Origin: Clostridia bacterium
GTDB taxonomy: Bacteria > Bacillota > Clostridia > UBA1381
NCBI GenBank assembly: GCA_017420825.1
Contig: JAFQNU010000172.1
Coordinates: forward strand, 1-6,320
Reading direction: 5' to 3'
DNA length: 6,320 nt
Shown: one piece after another, positions 1 through 6,166 of the stretch
How the letters are laid out: every line of letters begins with the position of its first letter
Position numbering within the stretch: position 1 is the first letter of the stretch
Program-made: the position numbers and the translations under genes
Notes under the pieces: generated by a model
The model's database searches: none
What the model saw: the letters and a program-made list of their open reading frames with translations, nothing else
Told to the model about the DNA's origin: nothing

Positions 1-1148
1 GCATTGAACTGATTTCCGAATTTCCATGATGCATTTAAGTAATATCCGCTTGCCGGGTCAAGCTTGATGTGGTTGTCATCTAACCATGTATAGTGCTTAC
101 CCTCAATACCGTAGCAGATAATATTGTAAAGCTCCTTATTTGTGTTCATAAGCTCTATAAGCTTAATAGCCTTATCAGGGTTAGGACTTGTTCTGCTTAT
201 TGCTGTCATAGTTGCAGTACAGCTTGCTCTTGTTACATATGCCTCTCCGATAAAAATTGGTGTAACATCAGCACCGAGTCTTGACTCCAATTCCGGCTCA
301 ACACTTGGCTTATATGTACTCTGGAATATTGCATACTTTCCGTTCACATAATCAAGGTTATCATCTGTAACACTTGCTGAATCGGAACGAATATACCCTT
401 TTTTGAACCATTCACGAATGATTTGTGAGGTATGCAATCCGCTTTCGCTTTCAATATCTGTCTTAGCTGTAAGAGTTTCGTCATCTGTCTCAACATAAAC
501 TCCTGCTGCCACCGACTCCTTGTCCTGTCCCCAGAGCATCGGTCCGTTTGCAACTCGCCAAGGATATTTTTCAGGGTGCTTTTCGTGAATTTTCTCAAGA
601 AGAATTTCCAAATCGTCTGCTGTCTTTACAGCTGACAGGTCAAGGTCACATTCCTCAATCAGGTCAGTATAAACAAATGGAATCTGCCAGTTTGATACAA
701 CCTGATAGTTTGGCATTGCATAAATCTCGCCGTTAATCTTGCCTGCCTCCCAAAGCCATTCGGGAATACTTGCCCACAGGTCAGGAGTTGTCTCCAACAG
801 CTCGTTCATTGATAGGTATCCGCCTTTTTTAGCGGTTGTGTCAAACGGATTTACAAAACCTGTAAAGCACAGGTCAAATACCTCCTGTGAGGACATTGAC
901 ATATTCATCTTCTCGGTGTAGCTGCCCTGGTCGATAAATCTCAGGTCGAGCTTTGCTCCGATTGCCGGCTCAATGATTGCGTTTGCCGCCTCCATAACCG
1001 TTGACATGTCTGCCTGCTTTTCACCCGGAACGTACCAGATAAGTGTCGGTGTTTCGCCCTCATTTGCTGTCTGTTTGTTGCCGCAGGAGCTGATTCCCAC
1101 AGCCATTGCTGTACATAATAGCACAGACATAAGTTTTTTTCCTTTCAT
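1..1148 (-). CDS. ABC transporter sugar-binding lipoprotein (LplA/YtcQ-like), C-terminus cut by window edge
   Basis: Extracellular solute-binding component of a CUT1-type carbohydrate importer, tethered to the outer face of the membrane. The frame is open from ATG 1148-1146 to base 1 (382 complete codons). The N-terminus has a basic segment (MKGKK), a hydrophobic core and a lipobox ISSC with lipidation Cys22, followed by the soluble domain starting near 'TPTLIWYVPGEKQ'. Residues about 285-382 contain 'YAIFQSTYKPSVEPE', 'NPDKAIKLIELMNT', 'YGIEGKHYTW' and 'ASWKFGNQFN'. These are typical of the LplA/YtcQ group of binding proteins that carry a C-terminal DUF3502-like region. Family members are usually about 500 residues, so roughly a quarter is missing off the left edge. 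The start is supported by GAAAGGAAG about 6 nt upstream. It lies 53 nt after the second permease gene on the same strand with no terminator between, so it is probably the third gene of the transporter operon. The ligand cannot be read from sequence; a fucose- or L-galactose-containing saccharide is inferred from the GH95 gene nearby. Confidence 0.93.
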   Translation of the reverse strand, partial: MKGKKLMSVLLCTAMAVGISSCGNKQTANEGETPTLIWYVPGEKQADMSTVMEAANAIIEPAIGAKLDLRFIDQGSYTEKMNMSMSSQEVFDLCFTGFVNPFDTTAKKGGYLSMNELLETTPDLWASIPEWLWEAGKINGEIYAMPNYQVVSNWQIPFVYTDLIEECDLDLSAVKTADDLEILLEKIHEKHPEKYPWRVANGPMLWGQDKESVAAGVYVETDDETLTAKTDIESESGLHTSQIIREWFKKGYIRSDSASVTDDNLDYVNGKYAIFQSTYKPSVEPELESRLGADVTPIFIGEAYVTRASCTATMTAISRTSPNPDKAIKLIELMNTNKELYNIICYGIEGKHYTWLDDNHIKLDPASGYYLNASWKFGNQFN

Positions 1149-1201
1149 TTTCTTCTTCCTTTCTTTATTTTTTTTGTTTTTTTATACTCTTTTTTAATTA
1201 A
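1149..1201 (-). other. A-rich intercistronic spacer before the binding-protein gene
   Basis: This 53-nt gap separates the second permease stop from the binding-protein start. On the coding (minus) strand it is almost all A, with runs of 6, 7 and 8 A, then the ribosome site GAAAGGAAG (1163-1155). I see no inverted repeat that could act as a terminator and no paired -35/-10. It is best read as an unstructured leader, which would favour strong translation of the binding protein; that effect is inferred. Confidence 0.6.
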
Positions 1202-2080
1202 TCACCCCTTTACACTTCCGACTGTCATACCCTTGGTGAAATACTTCTGGAAAAATGGGAATATTACAAGCACAGGTCCCGCCGCAACAACTGCCATTGC
1301 CATTCTTACCGTTTCGGCAGGAATTTCTATGTTCATTGTATATTGTGATATACTCGTATCCCGCAAAAGCTCAATATTCATCAAAAGCCTCTGCAAGAGA
1401 TACTGCAGACTTATTAAGTCTTCCCTATTATTTATGTAAAGCATTGATGTTCCCCAGTCATTCCACTTTGCAAGGAATGTAAAGAGTGCGATTGTCGCAA
1501 GTACAGGCTTTGAGAGCGGGAGTATGATTTTAAAGAATATTGTGTACTCCCCTGCACCGTCTATGAGTGCAGATTCTGTAAGCTCCTTCGGTAATGCCTG
1601 AAAGTTTGTTCTTATCATAAATATGTATGTCGGCACAATCAGAGACGGTATTATATACACCCATATTGTATCCTGCAAATGCAGATACTGTGTAATCAAT
1701 ATGTAGCTCGGTACAAGTCCTCCGCCAAACAGCGTTGTAAAATACAGATAAAATGATACGAATTTCTTTCCCTTAAATCCGTCTCGGGCAAGTGCATATG
1801 CCGTCATCGACATCAAAAGCACACTCAACACCATTGAAACAGCCGTAAATATAATCGTAACCTTATATGCATCAATAAGCTGCTTAGGGTTCTTTAAAAG
1901 ATACGTATATGCACTCAAATCAATATTTCTTGGTATGATAGCATAGCCGTATTCCACTATGTCCTTTTCGTTTGAAAAGGATGTACCTATCAGCATAAGC
2001 ATTGGTATTACCATGATTGCCGAGAGGAAAATAAAAAATACTGTTATAATGTTTTCTTTAAAATTTTTCTTCTTTAACAT
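1202..2080 (-). CDS. ABC transporter permease, YtcP/LplC type (MalG-like, CUT1 family)
   Basis: Second membrane-spanning subunit of the sugar importer (292 aa, usual for the family). It has about six hydrophobic helices: 'IITVFFIFLSAIMVIPMLML', 'VTIIFTAVSMVLSVLLMSMTAYAL', 'FVSFYLYFTTLFGGGLVPSY', 'WVYIIPSLIVPTYIFMI', 'ILPLSKPVLATIALFTFLA' and 'MAMAVVAAGPVLVIFPFF'. The cytoplasmic EAA-type loop that docks the ATPase is 'ESALIDGAGEYTIFFKIILP', about residues 169-188. The C-terminus 'KGMTVGSVKG' followed by TGA is the characteristic end of this family. An in-frame ATG at 2122 would add 14 hydrophilic residues overlapping the upstream gene. I prefer ATG 2080-2078 because a strong site, GGGGAGGA, lies about 8 nt before it and the start falls 16 nt after the upstream permease stop. 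It is co-transcribed with that permease and should pair with it as a heterodimer. Confidence 0.95.
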   Translation of the reverse strand: MLKKKNFKENIITVFFIFLSAIMVIPMLMLIGTSFSNEKDIVEYGYAIIPRNIDLSAYTYLLKNPKQLIDAYKVTIIFTAVSMVLSVLLMSMTAYALARDGFKGKKFVSFYLYFTTLFGGGLVPSYILITQYLHLQDTIWVYIIPSLIVPTYIFMIRTNFQALPKELTESALIDGAGEYTIFFKIILPLSKPVLATIALFTFLAKWNDWGTSMLYINNREDLISLQYLLQRLLMNIELLRDTSISQYTMNIEIPAETVRMAMAVVAAGPVLVIFPFFQKYFTKGMTVGSVKG

Positions 2081-2085
2081 TTCTC

Positions 2086-2095
2086 TTTCCTCCCC
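2086..2095 (-). promoter_or_regulatory. Ribosome binding site deciding the start of the second permease
   Basis: On the minus strand GGGGAGGAAA precedes ATG 2080 and lies just after the TGA of the upstream permease (2099-2097). It supports the 2080 start over the longer reading from 2122, which has no comparable site. Confidence 0.8.
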
Positions 2096-2096
2096 A

Positions 2097-3041
2097 TCAG
2101 AACAATCCGCCGTCCGGGTCAATCTTCTTAGATGCCCAGTTTGTTACAAGTATAAGCACAAAGCCAACTACCGATTGCAAAAGTCCAACCGCTGATGACA
2201 TACCTACATTTCCCAAAGTTCTTAAATTTCTGAATACGTAGGTATCAATTACGTCGGTTGTTTCATATAATGCTCCGACATTTCTCGGTATCTGATAGAA
2301 CAGACCGAAATCGGCTCTGAATATTCCGCCAACCTTTATAATTGTCAATAGCGTTATAATCGGAATAAGTGACGGCATTGTTATATATCTTGCTTTCTGC
2401 CATTCGTTCGCCCCGTCAAGATATGCTGCCTCAAACAAGCTCTCATCAAGTCCCATAAGTGTTGCATAATACAGAACTGAATCCATTCCTACCGTCTTCC
2501 ATACAAATACAAGTAACAGTATTCCCGGCCAGATTTCAGGTATTGAATAGAACTGGATTTTTTCCATCCCCCACCGTTCTAAAAGATTGTTAACTGCTCC
2601 GTACTCCGGATTTAAAAACGCATATACCATATATGCCGCTATAACCCACGAAATAAAATGCGGCGTTATGAGCAGTGTATGGAAGGTTTTTACCTTCGCT
2701 CTTGATTTTAACTCAAACAGCAGCACAGCAACTATTACAGCACAGGCAATTCCCACAGCTATGAACAGAATATTCATATACAACGTGTTCCACGTTATTC
2801 TGAAAAACTCGTTTGATTCAAAAAAGAACTTGAAATTGTTAATGCCTACCCAGTCGCTTCCGAACATTCCCTTATCGTATCGGTAATCCTTGAATGCGAT
2901 TATTATTCCGACCATTGGTATATATGAAAATACAAAGGTCAAAATCATAGGAATGATACAAAACGACCACAGCTTTAACTGCGTTTTCTGCTGTCCTCCC
3001 AGTTTGAATTTTGTTGTTTTAGTCTCTTGTTTTACCCTCAA
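2097..3041 (-). CDS. ABC transporter permease, LplB type (COG4209-like), TTG start
   Basis: First membrane subunit of the CUT1 sugar importer, and first gene of the leftward operon. From TTG 3041-3039 it encodes 314 aa, normal for LplB-type permeases. A basic cytoplasmic N-terminus is followed by about six helices, including 'LWSFCIIPMILTFVFSYIPMVGIIIAF', 'MNILFIAVGIACAVIVAVLLF', 'LITPHFISWVIAAYMVYAFL' and 'GLLQSVVGFVLILVTNW'. The EAA loop is 'EAAYLDGANEWQKARYITMP', residues about 206-223. The motif 'LITPHFISWVI' and the C-terminus 'DPDGGLF' before TGA are typical of the family. The frame stays open upstream to another TTG at 3164, but those 41 residues are highly charged, lack a ribosome site and overlap the promoter. 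I therefore chose TTG 3041, which has GGAGG exactly 7 nt upstream. The second permease begins 16 nt downstream. No ATP-binding subunit is encoded in the window. Confidence 0.94.
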   Translation of the reverse strand: MRVKQETKTTKFKLGGQQKTQLKLWSFCIIPMILTFVFSYIPMVGIIIAFKDYRYDKGMFGSDWVGINNFKFFFESNEFFRITWNTLYMNILFIAVGIACAVIVAVLLFELKSRAKVKTFHTLLITPHFISWVIAAYMVYAFLNPEYGAVNNLLERWGMEKIQFYSIPEIWPGILLLVFVWKTVGMDSVLYYATLMGLDESLFEAAYLDGANEWQKARYITMPSLIPIITLLTIIKVGGIFRADFGLFYQIPRNVGALYETTDVIDTYVFRNLRTLGNVGMSSAVGLLQSVVGFVLILVTNWASKKIDPDGGLF

Positions 3042-3048
3042 AACAATT

Positions 3049-3053
3049 CCTCC
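3049..3053 (-). promoter_or_regulatory. Ribosome binding site deciding the TTG start of the LplB-type permease
   Basis: GGAGG on the minus strand with a 7-nt spacer to TTG 3041. The nearest alternative starts upstream have no such site and would lie upstream of the predicted transcription start near 3063. Confidence 0.85.
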
Positions 3054-3069
3054 AATGCTTTTTTTCTTA

Positions 3070-3098
3070 ATTGTAACATCGCTGTAACACAATTTCAA
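3070..3098 (-). promoter_or_regulatory. Sigma-A-like promoter of the transporter operon
   Basis: On the minus strand TTGAAA (3098-3093) and TACAAT (3075-3070) are separated by exactly 17 bp. Transcription would begin near 3063, giving a leader of about 22 nt that contains the GGAGG site. Each element departs from consensus at only one or two positions. The upstream edge of the -35 abuts a tandem direct repeat (3099-3136), suggesting positive control by the neighbouring AraC-type regulator. The start site is predicted, not observed. Confidence 0.75.
3072..3089. repeat. TGTAACA direct repeat, 11-bp period, inside the transporter promoter
   Basis: TGTAACA occurs at 3072-3078 and again at 3083-3089, so the copies lie 11 bp apart, one helical turn. 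Both sit within the -35 to -10 interval of the leftward promoter; the first copy overlaps the -10. A protein bound here would compete with RNA polymerase, so this could be a repressor site. It is short enough to have arisen by chance. Confidence 0.45.
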
Positions 3099-3136
3099 TT
3101 CTCTATGTTCTGTTTTTAGTTCTCTATCTTTTGTTT
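3099..3136. repeat. Tandem 17-bp direct repeat, candidate AraC-type operator
   Basis: Copies at 3099-3115 and 3120-3136 match at 15 of 17 positions; plus-strand consensus TTCTCTATSTTYTGTTT. The gap is 4 bp and the period 21 bp, two helical turns, so both copies face the same side of the DNA. The proximal copy ends directly against the -35 (3098) of the transporter promoter. The array lies 14 bp upstream of the -35 of the divergent regulator promoter. AraC family proteins carry two HTH motifs per monomer and bind direct repeats of this size and spacing, so the YesN-type regulator encoded alongside is the natural candidate ligand. Binding is inferred. Confidence 0.65.
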
Positions 3137-3150
3137 CCTTTATTTTCTGC

Positions 3151-3179
3151 TTGCAAAGCGACAAGTTTTGGAGTAAAAT
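3151..3179 (+). promoter_or_regulatory. Sigma-A-like promoter of the regulator/kinase/GH95 unit
   Basis: TTGCAA (3151-3156) and TAAAAT (3174-3179) have a 17-bp spacer on the plus strand. Transcription would start near 3186, leaving a leader of about 35 nt before TTG 3221. It is divergent from the transporter promoter: the two -35 elements are 52 bp apart, and the tandem repeat lies between them, so one bound factor could influence both directions. Confidence 0.65.
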
Positions 3180-3204
3180 GATAATGGATTGTTTTACATT
3201 TGAT

Positions 3205-3214
3205 AAAAGGGGGG
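3205..3214 (+). promoter_or_regulatory. Ribosome binding site (AAAAGGGGGG) deciding the TTG start of the response regulator
   Basis: A run of six G preceded by four A lies 6 nt before TTG 3221. This favours TTG 3221 over the in-frame TTG 3200, which lies upstream of the site and would place the purine run inside the coding sequence. Confidence 0.8.
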
Positions 3215-3220
3215 TTAAAT

Positions 3221-4384
3221 TTGCTTAATCTTATTATTGCAGATGATGAGCTTTTAGTTCTTAATCACTTGTCCGAAATCCTTGTGTGGGAGGATTATGA
3301 CATTAAGCTTGCAGGACTTTACACCAACGGCAAGCAGGTGATGGAGCATATGAAGACTCAGCCGGCAGACATTATTATTTCCGATATAAAAATGCCTTTC
3401 TTTGACGGATTGCAAATAGCAGAGTTCTGTTTTGAGAATTTTCCGAAAACAGACGTTATATTAATAAGTGCATTCCGTGAATTTCAGTACGCCCAGACAG
3501 CAATAAAATACGGTGTCAACTCCTTTATAACCAAACCGTACACAAAACAAAGTATTGAGGACGCACTCTTGAAGGTTATCAAAAAGAAAAATTCCTCTGC
3601 TGATATTTTTAACAGCTTTTCAAGCCATATTGAATACCAGACAGTTTTTTCGGATATTTTCTGCGGCAACATTACTTCTGACGAAGAACTGGAGCATATT
3701 GTAAAAAATCTTAATCTTCCCTGTACAAGAGGTAAGGTTATTGATTTTGAAATTCTTAATTTTGCAAATTACATAAATAAGGACTGGAAATACGGAGAGT
3801 TGCGTTTCTTTAATGCTATAAGCACTCTTTCATTTTCAAAAACCAATACCTCCTGCTGTTCAATAGTCCGTGCAGAATCGAACGGATTTGTTGTTCTCGC
3901 CCTTTCTGAACATGAGGCTGAAATTGATGAGTACATAAATAAGCTCGGTGTATCGCTTAAATCCATTCTCAATGTTGACTGCAGTGTCAGCTCATGTGAG
4001 GACTTTTCCTCCCTCAGTGAGCTTATCGGATATTTGAATATCTCTCCGACTGCAGACAATGATTTTGTGCAAAAAGCAAATGCATTTATAGCTGAAAACT
4101 ATACCCGTGATATAACTCTTGACGAGGCGGCAAGTGTGCTTTGTCTTAACAAAACATACTTTTGTGCCTTATATAAAAAGTACACGAACGAAACATTTGT
4201 TGAAACCTTAAAGCGTATGAGACTCGAAAAAGCAAAAGACTTACTCGTAAATTCTACGGTTAAGGTATCTTTGATTTATGAGCTTGTCGGCTACAAATCA
4301 AAGCCCTACTTTTACAAGCTCTTTAAAGAGCAGTTCGGGATAACTCCCGTTGAATACCGTCAGATTTACGGAAATATGGAATAA
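3221..4384 (+). CDS. YesN-type response regulator: REC domain plus AraC-family HTH
   Basis: Cytoplasmic transcription factor of 387 aa, close to the length of B. subtilis YesN. The REC domain covers residues about 2-118: acidic pair D8/D9, phospho-acceptor D55 in 'IIISDIKMP', switch residue S83 in 'LISAF', and K105 in 'FITKPY'. All receiver residues needed for phosphorylation are present. Residues about 119-283 form a linker with no domain I recognise, containing several cysteines ('TSCCSIV', 'DCSVSSC'). Residues about 284-387 are an AraC-type DNA-binding domain with two HTH motifs, 'LDEAASVLCLNKTYFCALY' and 'VSLIYELVGYKSKPYFYKLF', ending with the family signature 'FGITPVEYRQIY'. The start is TTG with AAAAGGGGGG upstream. 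It lies 47 nt before the kinase gene and diverges from the transporter operon, which it is expected to activate through the 3099-3136 repeat. Phosphorylation by the adjacent kinase is inferred from pairing. Confidence 0.95.
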   Translation: MLNLIIADDELLVLNHLSEILVWEDYDIKLAGLYTNGKQVMEHMKTQPADIIISDIKMPFFDGLQIAEFCFENFPKTDVILISAFREFQYAQTAIKYGVNSFITKPYTKQSIEDALLKVIKKKNSSADIFNSFSSHIEYQTVFSDIFCGNITSDEELEHIVKNLNLPCTRGKVIDFEILNFANYINKDWKYGELRFFNAISTLSFSKTNTSCCSIVRAESNGFVVLALSEHEAEIDEYINKLGVSLKSILNVDCSVSSCEDFSSLSELIGYLNISPTADNDFVQKANAFIAENYTRDITLDEAASVLCLNKTYFCALYKKYTNETFVETLKRMRLEKAKDLLVNSTVKVSLIYELVGYKSKPYFYKLFKEQFGITPVEYRQIYGNME

Positions 4385-4431
4385 ATAATATTCTGATGTT
4401 TTAAGCATCTGATAAAAGGAATGTGGAAGTT
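4385..4431 (+). other. Short intercistronic gap between regulator and kinase
   Basis: These 47 nt contain no convincing terminator or promoter. The segment CATCTGATAAAAGG (4406-4419) nearly repeats CATTTGATAAAAGG (3197-3210) ahead of the regulator gene, and includes the probable ribosome site AAAAGGA about 11 nt before ATG 4432. The two genes are most likely co-transcribed. Confidence 0.55.
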
Positions 4432-6147
4432 ATGAAAATAAATAAAATGATATCCTACTTTAAAAACTATAAATGGAACAGCTTGTTTTTTAAATACTTC
4501 CGTGTTATTTTTTCAATTATTCTTATATCGGTTCTGATTGTGTATATGATTATCCTTTTTTTTATCAATGAAACCTACATAAAAAATCAGTCTGCTGATA
4601 TTACGAATAATACCAACAGAATTTCATATCAGCTTGACAGTCTTTTAAGCCATATAAGCTCGGCTCATCAGCTGATACATTCGGACAGCACCGTCCTATA
4701 CTATCTTTTAACCAATGACAATATAACAACAGCACAACCGCATACAATAAACCATATTAAAAACACCCTGTCTTCATATACATATTCTCAGGGTCAGCAC
4801 ATAAGCTCTGTATATCTGTATTCAAACAAAAATAATTATGTTTTTTCCACAAAACACTCTTCTTCCCACCTTGATGAGTTCTTTGACCTCACCTGGTATG
4901 AACATATTAATAATCCAGACAGAAATACAAATATCGTTTTTTCACCGTCTCCCCATGCCATTGTTTCTAACTCACTATCTGTTATATATCCCTTATATTC
5001 AAGCGATATTCAGATAGGTGTCCTTGTCTTTAACATTGATATTGACAGTTTTTTCAGGGATTTAATAAATGCAGATGGTAATGCAATAATCTATGACACA
5101 GAGAAAAATATTATCTATTCCTATAATGATTTATATACCTCTGCTCTGAAAAACGCAAAGCATTCATCGCTTAATTCCTCTGAGTTTGTTATCAGCAACT
5201 CAAACATATCATTATGTATTGTTCAGCCTTACGAAAACATGTTCGGAAATTATTCGATAGTGTTTATACTTATAATAACCTTTTTATTATGTGTAGCCGT
5301 TTCCTTTGCTCTTTCGGTTTATATTTCATCAATCCTGTACAACTCAATAGCACAGATTGCCGCAAATGTTCAATTTATTCTTGAAGGACATACACCAATG
5401 CCCGATGAATATGATGAAATAACTGCAATAAACAAAAATATTCTGCAAATTGTTACGAAATCAAATTCCATAGAAACCGAGCTTTCAAAAAAAATTGTTG
5501 AGCTTAACAAAACAAGCGTACAAGCCATGCAGTTGCAGATTAACCCGCATTTTCTCTTTAATACGCTAAACACGATGAATGTTATCGCCATGACAAAATG
5601 CACAGATAATACGCTCTCGGAAATGATTATACTCCTATCCGATATTCTGGGTAATATTATGGACAGCACAAACACACTCGTCTCTATTCATTCCGAGCTT
5701 GTATATACAAAAAAATATGTTGACATACTCCTTATCCGTGAGATGAACAGTTTTGAGGTTGAGTGGGATATTCCGGAACAGTTAAGCGGCTATAGGGTAC
5801 CCAAATTCTGCATTCAGCCTTTGGTTGAAAATTCTTTTGAGCATGGAATTAAACAGCTTGGCGCAAATGAAAAAAAAGTTATAAAAATAAAGCTTTCCGA
5901 AACTAAAAAGGATATTAAAATAGAGGTATCAAATACCGGTCCTCTTATAGCTCCAAATAAGCTTTCCGAGTTAAACAAGCAGCTATCAGATGCGATTATT
6001 CCTCACAAAAAGCATATAGGCTTAAAAAACACTAATCTACGCATAAAGCTTATATTCGGTGAAGAATACGGCTGTCATATACGCAATACGGATTGTGGAG
6101 TGATATCCTCCATAGTAATTCAGAAAATATATGATAATTTATTTTAA
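4432..6147 (+). CDS. YesM-type sensor histidine kinase (His_kinase/HATPase, PF06580-like)
   Basis: Membrane sensor kinase of 571 aa, almost the length of B. subtilis YesM. TM1 is about residues 21-46 ('YFRVIFSIILISVLIVYMII'). An extracellular region of about 230 residues resembles the Cache-type sensors of this family ('SSVYLYSNKNNYVFST', 'VIYPLYSSDIQIGVLVFNID'). TM2 is about residues 276-301 ('VFILIITFLLCVAVSFALSV'), then a short HAMP-like linker and coiled segment. The H-box 'LQLQINPHFLFNTLNTMN' carries phospho-acceptor H373. The ATP-binding domain has the N-box 'LVENSFEHGI' (N467), a degenerate G1 box 'VSNTGPLI', and 'HIGLKNTNLRIKLIFG' as G2. An in-frame GTG at 4423 is only 3 nt after AAAAGG, too close, so ATG 4432 was chosen. 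The gene follows the regulator by 47 nt and precedes GH95 by 19 nt. It probably senses the transported saccharide or its complex with the binding protein, and phosphorylates the upstream regulator. Confidence 0.95.
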   Translation: MKINKMISYFKNYKWNSLFFKYFRVIFSIILISVLIVYMIILFFINETYIKNQSADITNNTNRISYQLDSLLSHISSAHQLIHSDSTVLYYLLTNDNITTAQPHTINHIKNTLSSYTYSQGQHISSVYLYSNKNNYVFSTKHSSSHLDEFFDLTWYEHINNPDRNTNIVFSPSPHAIVSNSLSVIYPLYSSDIQIGVLVFNIDIDSFFRDLINADGNAIIYDTEKNIIYSYNDLYTSALKNAKHSSLNSSEFVISNSNISLCIVQPYENMFGNYSIVFILIITFLLCVAVSFALSVYISSILYNSIAQIAANVQFILEGHTPMPDEYDEITAINKNILQIVTKSNSIETELSKKIVELNKTSVQAMQLQINPHFLFNTLNTMNVIAMTKCTDNTLSEMIILLSDILGNIMDSTNTLVSIHSELVYTKKYVDILLIREMNSFEVEWDIPEQLSGYRVPKFCIQPLVENSFEHGIKQLGANEKKVIKIKLSETKKDIKIEVSNTGPLIAPNKLSELNKQLSDAIIPHKKHIGLKNTNLRIKLIFGEEYGCHIRNTDCGVISSIVIQKIYDNLF

Positions 6148-6152
6148 AAAAG

Positions 6153-6157
6153 AGGAG
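6153..6157 (+). promoter_or_regulatory. Ribosome binding site of the GH95 gene
   Basis: AGGAG, within AGAGGAGAAAGG, lies 9 nt before ATG 6167 and 6 nt after the kinase stop. Its quality argues that translation is meant to begin at 6167 even though the frame is interrupted 12 codons later. Confidence 0.75.
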
Positions 6158-6166
6158 AAAGGTTTA

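Noticed and set aside
93..1197. Several plus-strand and out-of-frame ORFs of 60-84 residues opposite the binding-protein gene
   Set aside because: The minus-strand frame across this stretch is a continuous, recognisable lipoprotein; the others have no ribosome sites or family motifs.
2081..2122. 14-residue extension of the second permease from ATG 2122
   Set aside because: It would overlap the end of the upstream permease and lacks a good ribosome site; ATG 2080 has GGGGAGGA at a proper distance.
3074..3087. CcpA catabolite-response (cre) site around the CG at 3080-3081
   Set aside because: Aligning to TGNAANCGNTNNCA leaves about three mismatches at fixed positions; too weak to call.
3042..3164. 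41-residue N-terminal extension of the LplB-type permease from TTG 3164
   Set aside because: It is highly charged, has no ribosome site, and overlaps the promoter and tandem repeat. TTG 3041 has GGAGG at ideal spacing and gives the usual family length.
3173..3197. Inverted repeat GTAAAA-N13-TTTTAC across the regulator promoter -10
   Set aside because: Only 6 AT-rich base pairs with a 13-nt gap; expected by chance in this sequence.
4395..4409. GATG/CATC inverted repeat after the regulator gene as a terminator
   Set aside because: Only four base pairs and no following T-run, so no support for termination between regulator and kinase.
4421..4435. Four-codon mini-ORF (ATG TGG AAG TTA TGA) overlapping the kinase start
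   Set aside because: Its ATG sits directly against the purine run with no usable ribosome-site spacing; most likely chance.
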